Of a DNA stretch of 64,000 nt, positions 8,393 through 15,551 are shown piece by piece. Source of the stretch: Actinospineispora acaciae DSM 45401. GTDB lineage: Bacteria; Actinomycetota; Actinomycetes; Mycobacteriales; Pseudonocardiaceae. The position numbers and the translations under genes are program-made. The stretch spans positions 248,001 through 312,000 of the forward strand of contig NZ_JIAI01000011.1 of the NCBI RefSeq assembly GCF_000620785.1. The letters run 5' to 3'. The notes below the pieces were generated by a model that saw only the letters and a list, made by a program, of their open reading frames with translations, did no database searches and was not told the origin of the DNA. Every line of letters begins with the position of its first letter. The stretch's first letter is position 1.

Positions 8393-8535
8393 CCTGTGCA
8401 AACACAGCGCGAGTTTCTCCGTCGCGCTACGGAAGAACCCCCACCCACCAGGGTTCTTCCGTACTCCGACGGACAAACCCCAGCCGCAAAACCGCAGGTC
8501 AGGCTAGTTAGTCCGTTCTTCCGTTTCTTCCGTAG
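8356..8535. repeat. Nested inverted and direct repeats between the replication ATPase and xis
   Basis: The 25 bases at 8356-8380 recur inverted at 8511-8535 with 23 of 25 matches. TACGGAAGAACCC (8428-8440) pairs perfectly with 8451-8463 across a 10-base loop. CGGACAAACCCC occurs at 8376-8387 and 8470-8481. GTTTCTCCGT (8413-8422) inverts 8367-8376. All arms share the core TACGGAAGAA. Placement after a replication gene and before xis/int suits an origin, an Xis or Int binding cluster, or an operator for the xis-int promoter. The perfect inner hairpin could also end transcription. Confidence 0.7.
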
Positions 8536-8626
8536 CCCCACGACCCGAGGAGACCCCCATGCAGCCAGCCGCGGCCACCAACCATCCGGCCCACCATGGG
8601 CCAGCCACCAAGGAGACCCGACCCCC

Positions 8627-8809
8627 ATGGGTGCCCGACGCCTCACCATCCCGGACATCTGCGCCGATCTCGGCATCAACCGATCCACCTTCTACGAGTG
8701 GCGCGCTAAAGGACGCGCGCCGCGCTGCCTGAAACTGCCGAACGGGGAGATCCGAATCAGACAAGCCGACTACGAAGCGTGGCTCGACACCTTGGAGGAG
8801 GCAGCGTGA
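8627..8809 (+). CDS. xis: Excisionase (Xis), MerR-like HTH protein
   Basis: The 60-residue protein reads RRLTIPDICADLGINRSTFY followed by a wing (LKLPNGEIRIRQADYEAWL). This is the winged-helix fold of HTH_17 excisionases. It would bend DNA at the attachment site and steer the integrase towards excision. The ATG at 8627 is preceded by AAGGAG (8610-8615). Its stop overlaps the integrase start (TGATG), the usual xis-int coupling in AICEs. A repeat cluster lies just upstream and may contain its promoter or operator. Confidence 0.85.
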   Translation: MGARRLTIPDICADLGINRSTFYEWRAKGRAPRCLKLPNGEIRIRQADYEAWLDTLEEAA

Positions 8810-10176
8810 TGGACGAAACCAGCTTCAAGGTGAGCATCCACCAAACCGAGACCGTCACCGGCAAACGGGCCACCAGTCATAAGGTCCGTTGGAGTGTGGC
8901 CGGGCAGCGACGTAAGCGCCCGTTCAAGACAGCCGCTCTCGCCGACAGTTTTCGGGCCGAACTGGTCGCGGCAGCGCGGAAAGGCGAAGCGTTCCGAACC
9001 TCGGACGGCTTGCCCGTCTCGATGGGCCGCGCCCAAAATGACATGGGATTTTACGATTTCGCGTGTGCGTTCGTCGACATGAAATGGGGGCGGGCCGCCG
9101 CCACCACCCGGCGCACCCACGCGGAGGCAATGACCGCCGTCACCGTGGCGATGCTGGTCGATCGCGGCGGCCGGCCCGACGCGAAGTTGATTCGGAGCGC
9201 GTTGACCCGGTGGGGCTTCAACACGGTCAGACGTGACCACGACGTCCCGCAAGAGGTCGCGGCAACCCTGCGATGGGTCAAGGAGCACACCCGGAAGGTG
9301 TCCGCTCTGCGTGACCCGGAGATCCTAAGATCCGTGCTGGATTCCCTCGCGCGGAAACTCGACGGCACCTCGGCAGCGCCAACCGTCGAGAACCGGCGAA
9401 GGAGGATTCTCATCACCGCGATGGGATACGCGGTGGAAAAGAAGATCCTCGATAGCAACCCGATCCCGGCCCTCAAGTGGACACCGCCGAAGTCCTCGCA
9501 CGTCGTTGACCGGCGTCGGGTGGTCAACCCCATGCAAGCGCGGACACTGCTCAATGCGGTGCGGAGCCAACAGCGCACCGGGCGTCGGCTGGTCGCGTTC
9601 TTCGGGTGCCTTTACTTCGCTGCCCTGCGCCCCGAGGAAGCCGTCAACCTTGGCGAGGACAACCTAGATCTACCGGCCGAAGGGTGGGGAGATCTGCACC
9701 TGGAGCGCGTCACGCCCTACGCCGGGAAGGAGTGGACCGACAGCGGACTCAACCGAGACGAGCGCCAGCTCAAGCACCGTGCAGTAGGGGAATGGCGGAC
9801 GGTGCCCAGTCCGCCCGAACTCACGGCCATGTTGCACGAGCACCTGAGGGCGTTCGGCACGGCGCCGGACGGCCGCCTGTTCCGAGGCGAACGCAACGCC
9901 GACGAGCTGCCCAAGCTTACGATCCTCCGGACCTGGCAGCGAGCGCGTGCGCGGGCCTTCACCGAGGAAGTGGCGGCGTCGAACCTGGCCAAGACCCCGT
10001 ACGACCTGCGCCACGCAGCGGTGTCGACCTTCCTCAACGGCGGGATACCACCGACCACGGTCGCGGAGTGGGCCGGCCAGTCGGTCGAGGTGCTGCTCGC
10101 GATCTACGCCAAGTGCCTCGACGGCACGGACGCCGCGATCCGGGCACACGTACAGCACGTACTCGGGTGGCAGTAG
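8809..10176 (+). CDS. int: Tyrosine-family site-specific integrase
   Basis: The 455-residue protein catalyses integration and excision of the element at tRNA-Arg. The catalytic domain (about 230-455) shows the first Arg in AALRPEEAVNL, the DLRH box near residue 405, WAGQSVEV at the position usually holding GH, and the Tyr nucleophile in LAIYAKCL near the C-terminus. The N-terminal part holds arm-binding and SAM-like core domains. ATG at 8809 is chosen over earlier codons because GGAGGAGG lies at 8794-8801 and the xis stop overlaps it. The gene points at the tRNA 3' end, as in pSAM2-like elements. Confidence 0.92.
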   Translation: MDETSFKVSIHQTETVTGKRATSHKVRWSVAGQRRKRPFKTAALADSFRAELVAAARKGEAFRTSDGLPVSMGRAQNDMGFYDFACAFVDMKWGRAAATTRRTHAEAMTAVTVAMLVDRGGRPDAKLIRSALTRWGFNTVRRDHDVPQEVAATLRWVKEHTRKVSALRDPEILRSVLDSLARKLDGTSAAPTVENRRRRILITAMGYAVEKKILDSNPIPALKWTPPKSSHVVDRRRVVNPMQARTLLNAVRSQQRTGRRLVAFFGCLYFAALRPEEAVNLGEDNLDLPAEGWGDLHLERVTPYAGKEWTDSGLNRDERQLKHRAVGEWRTVPSPPELTAMLHEHLRAFGTAPDGRLFRGERNADELPKLTILRTWQRARARAFTEEVAASNLAKTPYDLRHAAVSTFLNGGIPPTTVAEWAGQSVEVLLAIYAKCLDGTDAAIRAHVQHVLGWQ

Positions 10177-10251
10177 GGGCCGGGCGCGGGCCGACATAGG
10201 GCCGGGATAACCGCAAACGGCCGGTGACGGCCGGACATCGCCGGACAGATG

Positions 10252-10293
10252 AACGAGGCCCCTGACTGGGTTAGCCCTGGTCAGGGCCTCGTT
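10252..10293. terminator. Bidirectional terminator-like hairpin between int and tRNA-Arg
   Basis: AACGAGGCCCCTGAC (10252-10266) pairs with GTCAGGGCCTCGTT (10280-10293) with a single bulged C and a 13-base loop, then TTTG. It lies downstream of int on the plus strand and of tRNA-Arg on the minus strand, so it can serve both. Upstream, GCCGGACA recurs at about 10230 and 10240 and may be integrase arm sites. Confidence 0.65.
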
Positions 10294-10321
10294 TGTGCTG
10301 GTCCAAGGTGCGAGCGAGGGG

Positions 10322-10371
10322 CGCCCTCGGCAGGATTCGAACCTGCGACACCCGCTTTAGGAGAGCGGTGC
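10322..10371. other. Predicted right attachment junction inside the tRNA 3' half
   Basis: AICEs of this type recombine within the 3' half of the target tRNA and carry a copy that restores it. The junction should therefore fall between the anticodon loop and the tRNA 3' end. The matching direct repeat would lie to the left of the window and cannot be seen, so the exact core length is unknown. Confidence 0.5.
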
Positions 10372-10394
10372 TCTATCCCCTGAGCTACGAGGGC
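10322..10394 (-). tRNA. tRNA-Arg(CCU), integration site of the element
   Basis: On the minus strand a full cloverleaf begins GCCCTCG and ends CGAGGGC plus a G discriminator. The anticodon arm is CCGCT-CTCCTAA-AGCGG with anticodon CCT, reading AGG. The T-arm contains GGTTCGAATCC. CCA is not encoded. The 3' end faces the integrase, so this copy was kept intact by the element's attachment sequence. Confidence 0.95.
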
Positions 10395-10476
10395 CGGGGT
10401 GTGTCACGGTAAGGGTAACGGGCGGGCGGGGGCGAGCGGGTTGCGCCCTGGTCGGGTGCGCGGAGAGGGTGGCGGG

Positions 10477-11106
10477 GTGGGGCTGTACGAGGTGATCCAC
10501 GGGCGGCGGGACGTGCGGGCGGAGTTCACCGGGGCGCCGGTCGGGGCGGACGTGTTGGAGCGGGTGCTGCGGGCGGCGCACGCGGCTCCGAGCGTGGGGC
10601 TCAGCCAGCCGTGGGACTTCGTGATCGTGCGGGACAGGGAGACTCGGTCGGCGTTCCGGGAGCACGTGCGGGAGCAGCGGCGGCGGTTCGCGGAGAGCTT
10701 GGACGGCGGCCGCGCCGGGACGTTCGAGAAGATCAAGATCGAGGGGATACTGGAGGCCACGCTCGGGGTGGTCGTGACCTATGACCCCGGGCGGGGCGCG
10801 CCGGCGGTGCTGGGGCGGCACACCATCGCCGACGCGGGGCTGTACTCGGTGTGCCTGGCCATCCAGAACCTGTGGCTGGCGGCCACCTCGGAGGGGCTCG
10901 GGGTCGGGTGGGTGTCGTTCTACGAGGAGGGGTTCCTGGCCGGGCTGCTCGGCATTCCGGACGGGATACGGCCGGTGGCGTGGCTCTGCGTGGGGCCGGT
11001 CAGCCACCTCGAAACCGTGCCTGACCTGGAGCGACACGGGTGGCGGCGACGGCGGCCGCTGGAGCGCGCGGTGCACCACGGACGGTGGGGCGAGCGGCTG
11101 CGCTAG
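10477..11106 (+). CDS. bluB: 5,6-dimethylbenzimidazole synthase BluB (nitroreductase family)
   Basis: The 209-residue flavoprotein fragments reduced FMN with oxygen to form the lower ligand of vitamin B12. GLYEVIHGRRDVRAEF at the start, HAAPSVGLSQPWDFV (about 35-49) and the GVGWVSFYEE segment (about 147-156) are typical of BluB rather than general nitroreductases. GTG at 10477 gives the family-typical length; earlier in-frame codons would add an Arg/Gly-rich stretch without homology. No other cobalamin gene is in the window. Confidence 0.88.
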   Translation: MGLYEVIHGRRDVRAEFTGAPVGADVLERVLRAAHAAPSVGLSQPWDFVIVRDRETRSAFREHVREQRRRFAESLDGGRAGTFEKIKIEGILEATLGVVVTYDPGRGAPAVLGRHTIADAGLYSVCLAIQNLWLAATSEGLGVGWVSFYEEGFLAGLLGIPDGIRPVAWLCVGPVSHLETVPDLERHGWRRRRPLERAVHHGRWGERLR

Positions 11107-11117
11107 CGTTTTCGGAC

Positions 11118-11987
11118 GTGGTTCGTGTCGTTCTGATCCTGGTGGCGGTCCTGGCGGTGGCCGGATGCGCGGGCGGTGGCGCGCCGCCGCAGGGCCCGCC
11201 CGGCTCCGTCCCGCCGGCCTGTCCGGACACCGTCGACCCCGCCGCGCTGGCCTGCCGGATCAACGCCGGCGAGGCCGCCTTCCGGGGCGGCACGAGGACG
11301 GACGCCGCCGAGGCCGGCGCGCGCCTGCAGGCGGCCTACCGTGACCTCGCCGAGCATCCGGAGTGGGACGCGGCGGTGCTGGGCGCGGTCGGGCCGGAGC
11401 TGCGTGACCAGGTCGGCCATGCCGTCGCGGCGGCCAGGGAGCTTACCTCGCTGGCCGGCGCGCCGTCGCCCACCATGCCGCCGTGGCGGATCGTCGACCC
11501 GCTGCCGGGCGAGGCGCTGCGCGGGTTCTACGACGAGGGGCAGCGGCGGTTCGGGGTGCGGTGGTCGGTATTGGCCGCCATCAACCTGGTGGAGACGCGG
11601 ATGGGTCGGATCGTCGGGACGTCCACCGCCGCCGCGCAGGGGCCGATGCAGTTCATCCCGACGACCTGGGCGAGCTACGGAATGGGCGGCGATGTGTGGC
11701 AGCCCCGCGACGCGATCCTGGGCGCGGCGAACTACCTGGCCGCGAACGGCGGTGCGAGCGATGCCACCCTGGACCGCGCGCTGAAGCGGTACAACAACGA
11801 CGTGCGGTACGTGCGCGCGGTGCGGCACTACGCGGCGATGATGGACGCCGACCCGCGCGCGTTCGACGCGGTGCACGCCTGGCCGGTGGAGTACCGCACC
11901 ACGGCCGGCGACATCCCGCTGCCCACCGGGTACGCCTCGGACCGCTCCGTCCCGGTGCAGGAGTGGCTGGCCAGCCATCCGCGCTAG
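11118..11987 (+). CDS. Lytic transglycosylase (SLT-type) lipoprotein
   Basis: The 289-residue product has a lipoprotein signal ending LAVAGC at about residues 12-17, so it should be anchored outside the membrane. The catalytic Glu lies in INLVETRMGRI (about 158). AAAQGPMQFIPTTWASYG and ILGAANYLAANGG are the hallmark GPMQF and NYL motifs of SLT/MltB-like enzymes that cleave peptidoglycan glycan strands. GTG at 11118 gives a correct signal peptide. Its stop codon overlaps that of the convergent metallophosphoesterase. Confidence 0.88.
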   Translation: MVRVVLILVAVLAVAGCAGGGAPPQGPPGSVPPACPDTVDPAALACRINAGEAAFRGGTRTDAAEAGARLQAAYRDLAEHPEWDAAVLGAVGPELRDQVGHAVAAARELTSLAGAPSPTMPPWRIVDPLPGEALRGFYDEGQRRFGVRWSVLAAINLVETRMGRIVGTSTAAAQGPMQFIPTTWASYGMGGDVWQPRDAILGAANYLAANGGASDATLDRALKRYNNDVRYVRAVRHYAAMMDADPRAFDAVHAWPVEYRTTAGDIPLPTGYASDRSVPVQEWLASHPR

Positions 11988-13117
11988 GCCGGTCTCGCGG
12001 CGCGCAGGGTCAGGAGCGTGATCTCCGGCGGCGCGCCCACCCGCACCGGCGGACCCCAGAACCCGACGCCGCGCGTAACGTACAGCCAGGTCCGGCCGAC
12101 CCTGGTCAGCCCGGCGAGCACCGGCTGGTCGAGCAGCACCACGTAGCCAAGCGGCAGGATCTGGCCGCCGTGGGTGTGCCCGGAGATCTGCAGGTCGACG
12201 TCCCGGCGGGCGGCCTGGTCGACCATGACCGGCTGGTGCGCGAGCAGCACCACCGGGCGGGACTGGTCGCGGCCGGCCAGCGCGGCGTCCAGGTTCGCCC
12301 CGTGCCCCGGCTCGCCCGAGCGCGCGGCGGTCCGGTCGTCGATGCCGGCCAGGTCGAACGTCGGTCCTCCGGGCCGCCCTACCGCCACCCGCTCGTTGCG
12401 CAACACCCGTACCCCGATCGTCGGCAGGAACTCGCACCACTGCTCGGCGCCGGAGAAGTACTCGTGGTTGCCGGTCACGAAGTACGCGGGCGAGCGCAGC
12501 GTGCCCAGCACCGACGCGGCCGGCCCCAGCTCGTCGACGCTCCCGTCCACCAGGTCGCCCACGATCGCGACCAGGTCGGTCCGCTCGGCGTTGACCCGGT
12601 CCACCACGTCGGCCAGGAACGGTCTGCCGTTGATCGCCCCGATGTGCACGTCGGAGAGCACCGCGATGGTGAACCCGTCCAGCGCCGGGTGCCACCGGTC
12701 CAGCGGGATCTCGCGGCGGACCAGCTGGGGCGAGGCGGCCTGGGTGATGCCGTAACCGGTGGTCCCCGCGCCGACCAGCACGGCGGCGCCGGCGATCACC
12801 CTGGGCAGCCGCCGCCGCGACGGGTCCACCCGCCGGCGCAGCACCGCCCGTGGCACCTCCGCCACCGCGAGCACCGTCGCCACGTACAGCGCCAGCACCA
12901 ACCACAGGTATCCGACCCAGCTCAGCGTCCGGGTCTGGTCCGCGCTCAGCGCAGCGCGCAGCCCGAACGCCGCGAGCGTGCCCGCCCCCAACAGCGCGAC
13001 CACCACCGCCCCCGCCAGCCGCCACTTCCGCCCGCCGGCAACCCCGTGCACCAACCGCCAGTACAGATAAACGTGCAACAAGACGACCACCGCGACGACG
13101 GCGAGCAGAAACGTCAC
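11984..13117 (-). CDS. Membrane metallophosphoesterase (YkuE-like)
   Basis: The 377-residue protein has four membrane segments in the first 145 residues, then a calcineurin-type domain with LSDVHIG, GDLVDG, GNHEYF, AHQPVM and SGHTHGGQ metal motifs. The enzymatic part follows the last membrane helix and probably faces outside. GTG at 13117 starts right before the first hydrophobic helix; GTG at 13144 would add nine residues. The substrate is unknown, and related proteins act on lipid-linked phosphates or envelope nucleotides. Confidence 0.82.
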   Translation of the reverse strand: MTFLLAVVAVVVLLHVYLYWRLVHGVAGGRKWRLAGAVVVALLGAGTLAAFGLRAALSADQTRTLSWVGYLWLVLALYVATVLAVAEVPRAVLRRRVDPSRRRLPRVIAGAAVLVGAGTTGYGITQAASPQLVRREIPLDRWHPALDGFTIAVLSDVHIGAINGRPFLADVVDRVNAERTDLVAIVGDLVDGSVDELGPAASVLGTLRSPAYFVTGNHEYFSGAEQWCEFLPTIGVRVLRNERVAVGRPGGPTFDLAGIDDRTAARSGEPGHGANLDAALAGRDQSRPVVLLAHQPVMVDQAARRDVDLQISGHTHGGQILPLGYVVLLDQPVLAGLTRVGRTWLYVTRGVGFWGPPVRVGAPPEITLLTLRAARPA

Positions 13118-13186
13118 ACTCCGATCATGCCCGGCCGCGCGCACCCGCCGTGCTCAAAGGGCCACCCGCACATCCACTTCATACTT

Positions 13187-13232
13187 CGCACACCGGTTCC
13201 AGCGCGTGTGCGGAGTACGAACCGGGTGTGCG
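13187..13232. terminator. Hairpin between the metallophosphoesterase and L,D-transpeptidase genes
   Basis: CGCACACCGGTTC (13187-13199) pairs with GAACCGGGTGTGCG (13219-13232) with one bulged base and a 19-base loop. It lies 12 bases beyond the L,D-transpeptidase stop on the minus strand and is likely its terminator. Confidence 0.55.
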
Positions 13233-13243
13233 AGCGGACCTCG

Positions 13244-14488
13244 CTAGCGGGCCAGGAGGGGGCCGGGGGAGGAGCTGGCGGTGGCGTCGGCGGGGGTGTC
13301 GTGGAGGGCGGAGCCGGCCTTGTACTCCTCCCAGGACATCAGCCAGTCGGGGATGTCGCCGTCGGCCTTGGTGAGCGGGCGGGTGGAGTTGACGATGTTG
13401 ACCGGGTCGCCGATCTGGACCCAGTCGTAGAAGACCTTGCCGTTGGCCGGCGAGAGGTTCACGCAGCCGTGGGAGACGTTCGAGCGGCCCTGTTGTCCCA
13501 CCGTCGCGCCGTTGACGTGCACGAACTCGCCGTTGTTGGAGATGCGCACGGCCAGCGGGAGCACCTCGTCGTAGTAGCCGTCCTCGCCCTTCTCCGGGCC
13601 GCCCCAGGAGTCCGACGTCATGCGCTTGCTCAGGTGCTTCTCGAACGCCACGTGCATGCCGTACTGGGTGGGGTACTGCGGGCGGCCGAAGGACGCCGGG
13701 ACGGTCCGGATCGGCTTGCCGTCGGCGAACATGGTGAACGTGTGCTTGGCCGCGTCCCCGACCGCCATCTGGCTGCGGCCGATGGTGAAGTTGGCCTTGT
13801 GGTCGGCCGCGCCGAAGGTGCCGGCGCCGGCGTCCACGCCGCGCAGCGCCGAGTTCACGGTGACCGCCGTGCCCGCCTTCCAGAACTCGCGCGGGCGCCA
13901 GTTCACCTGGTCGTTGCCCACCCAGTGGAAGGAACCCTCGGTCGGCACGCTGGTCTGGATGCTGAGCCGGCGCTCCACGGCCGCCCGGTCGGAGACGTCG
14001 CGGTTGAAGTAGATCGAGATCGGCATGGCGATGCCGACCTGCGCGCCGTCGGTCGGCCGGATGTACTGCACCTGCAGCGTGCGCGCCGGGGTCACGGTGC
14101 GGAACGCGGTGGTCAGGCCGGGCGCGGGCTTGCCGTCGAGGCCGACCCCGGCCGCGGTCACGTTGTAGTCGGAGTTGAACGCCAGCGGCGCGGACGTCCA
14201 GCGGGTGCGGTCCGGGCTGAGCGTGCCGTCCAGCGGCTTGCCGCCGGGGCCGGTCGCGGTCACGGTGGTCAGGGTGCCCTTGCTCGCGGTGATCACCAGC
14301 GGCTCGGTGATGCCGACGCCCTGCGCGCCGGGCGGGATGGACGGGGTCAGCGACGCCGCCGGTACCGGCGCGGCCACCACGGCCGAGCCCGCGGCCCCGG
14401 AGAAGTGCAAGCCGGTCAGCGTTGACGCGGTCAGCGAGGTGGCCACGGCGGCGGCGAGCGCCCACCGCATCGCCCTACTGTCCCGCAC
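13244..14488 (-). CDS. L,D-transpeptidase with tandem Ig-like domains
   Basis: The 414-residue exported enzyme makes 3-3 crosslinks in peptidoglycan. After a signal segment (LAAAVATSLTASTLTGLHFSG) come two Ig-like domains (about 50-250) and a YkuD domain with HVNGATVGQQGR and SHGCVNLSPANG, whose Cys is the nucleophile. The architecture matches mycobacterial LdtMt2. GTG at 14488 is preferred because GAAGGAGG sits 7 bases upstream; ATG at 14470 is an alternative. It is divergent from the mprA-like regulator, sharing a promoter region with direct repeats. Confidence 0.9.
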   Translation of the reverse strand: MRDSRAMRWALAAAVATSLTASTLTGLHFSGAAGSAVVAAPVPAASLTPSIPPGAQGVGITEPLVITASKGTLTTVTATGPGGKPLDGTLSPDRTRWTSAPLAFNSDYNVTAAGVGLDGKPAPGLTTAFRTVTPARTLQVQYIRPTDGAQVGIAMPISIYFNRDVSDRAAVERRLSIQTSVPTEGSFHWVGNDQVNWRPREFWKAGTAVTVNSALRGVDAGAGTFGAADHKANFTIGRSQMAVGDAAKHTFTMFADGKPIRTVPASFGRPQYPTQYGMHVAFEKHLSKRMTSDSWGGPEKGEDGYYDEVLPLAVRISNNGEFVHVNGATVGQQGRSNVSHGCVNLSPANGKVFYDWVQIGDPVNIVNSTRPLTKADGDIPDWLMSWEEYKAGSALHDTPADATASSSPGPLLAR

Positions 14489-14635
14489 TCCGACGCCTCC
14501 TTCGCGTGTTCAGATCATATGCCGGTCGGCGACCCCGGAGACTCTGTCGGGGCATCGTCACGCGAGGGTGTCGAGGATATGTCGATCGGGTGCGAATCTG
14601 AGACAGTTTCACGCTCCCGATAGGGGTGTGTACCC

Positions 14636-14652
14636 TCTCAGGCCGCTCTCAG
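14636..14652 (+). promoter_or_regulatory. Direct repeat CTCTCAG-N4-CTCTCAG, candidate MprA box
   Basis: TCTCAG occurs at 14636-14641 and 14647-14652, 11 bp apart (one helical turn), each preceded by C. An inverted copy, CTGAGA, lies near 14598. OmpR-type regulators bind tandem half-sites at this spacing. The site is 22 bases before the response regulator start and between it and the divergent transpeptidase gene, so it could control both. Confidence 0.5.
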
Positions 14653-14674
14653 ACGTCGGGTTCACACTGATCGC

Positions 14675-15367
14675 ATGCGCATTCTCGTGGTCGACGACGA
14701 CCGGGCGGTCCGCGAGTCGCTGCGACGTTCGCTGGCGTTCAACGGCTACCAGGTCGATCTGGCCACCGACGGACAGGCGGCGCTCACGGCCGTGAACATG
14801 GCCCGCCCGGACGCCATGGTGCTGGACGTCATGATGCCCCGGCTGGACGGGCTGGAGGTGTGCCGGCGGTTGCGCGGCACCGGCGACGACCTGCCGATCC
14901 TGGTGCTCACCGCCCGCGACGCGGTCTCCGACCGGGTGGCCGGGCTGGACGCCGGCGCCGACGACTACCTGCCCAAGCCGTTCGCCCTGGAGGAGCTGCT
15001 GGCCCGGCTGCGCGCGCTGCTGCGCCGCCGCACCGGTGGCCCGGGCGGCGAGCCGGGGCTGGCCCCGCTCACGTTCGCCGACCTCTCGCTGGACCCGGAG
15101 ACCCGCGAGGTGCGCCGGGGCGAGCGCGAGATCAGCCTGACCCGCACCGAGTTCTCCTTGCTCGAACTGCTGCTGGCCAACCCGCGCCGGGTGCTCACCA
15201 GGGGCCGCATCCTGGAGGAGGTCTGGGGCTACGACTTCCCGACCACAGGGAACGCCCTCGAGGTCTACATCGGTTACCTTCGGCGCAAGACCGAGAGCGA
15301 CGACGAACCGCGCCTGATCCACACCGTCCGGGGCGTCGGGTACGTGCTGCGAGAGAGCCCCCCGTGA
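14675..15367 (+). CDS. mprA: OmpR-family response regulator, MprA-like
   Basis: The 230-residue regulator has a receiver domain with DDD acidic pocket (9-11), phospho-acceptor Asp in MVLDVMMPRLDG (about 51) and KPF (about 102), and a winged-helix effector ending YIGYLRRKTE...VRGVGYVLRE. Its neighbours mprB and pepD match the mycobacterial envelope-stress locus. It probably autoregulates through the tandem repeats upstream. An unusual 158-bp inverted-repeat element separates it from the kinase, although these two genes are normally adjacent. Confidence 0.88.
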   Translation: MRILVVDDDRAVRESLRRSLAFNGYQVDLATDGQAALTAVNMARPDAMVLDVMMPRLDGLEVCRRLRGTGDDLPILVLTARDAVSDRVAGLDAGADDYLPKPFALEELLARLRALLRRRTGGPGGEPGLAPLTFADLSLDPETREVRRGEREISLTRTEFSLLELLLANPRRVLTRGRILEEVWGYDFPTTGNALEVYIGYLRRKTESDDEPRLIHTVRGVGYVLRESPP

Positions 15368-15521
15368 AGGCCATTCACAACCCGGAACCGAGGGCGGGCC
15401 GGAGGTCTGACAGAGGGAGCGGAGCGACCGACCCTCAGCGAGCGAGCGCGTGTCGCCGAGGGTCCGGTCCGCCGAGACGAGCTGGGTCAGGATCGTACGA
15501 CCGTTGTGAACGGCCTTCACT
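15364..15521. repeat. 158-bp element with 18-bp terminal inverted repeats between mprA and mprB
   Basis: GTGAAGGCCATTCACAAC (15364-15381) matches the inverse of 15504-15521 at 17 of 18 positions. Inside, GACCGACCCTC (15426-15436) pairs with 15458-15469. The left arm contains the mprA stop codon. The layout resembles a MITE or other non-autonomous repeat. It has no coding capacity. No target-site duplication is obvious. Confidence 0.65.
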
Positions 15522-15551
15522 TGAAGAAGACACCGTGATGTCAAGGAAGCC

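Noticed and set aside
8559..8732. Short ORF with its own GAGGAG site that overlaps xis in another frame
   Set aside because: The 57-residue product is low complexity (MQPAAATNHPAHH...) and the xis frame has a clear HTH. It might be a leader peptide, but there is no support.
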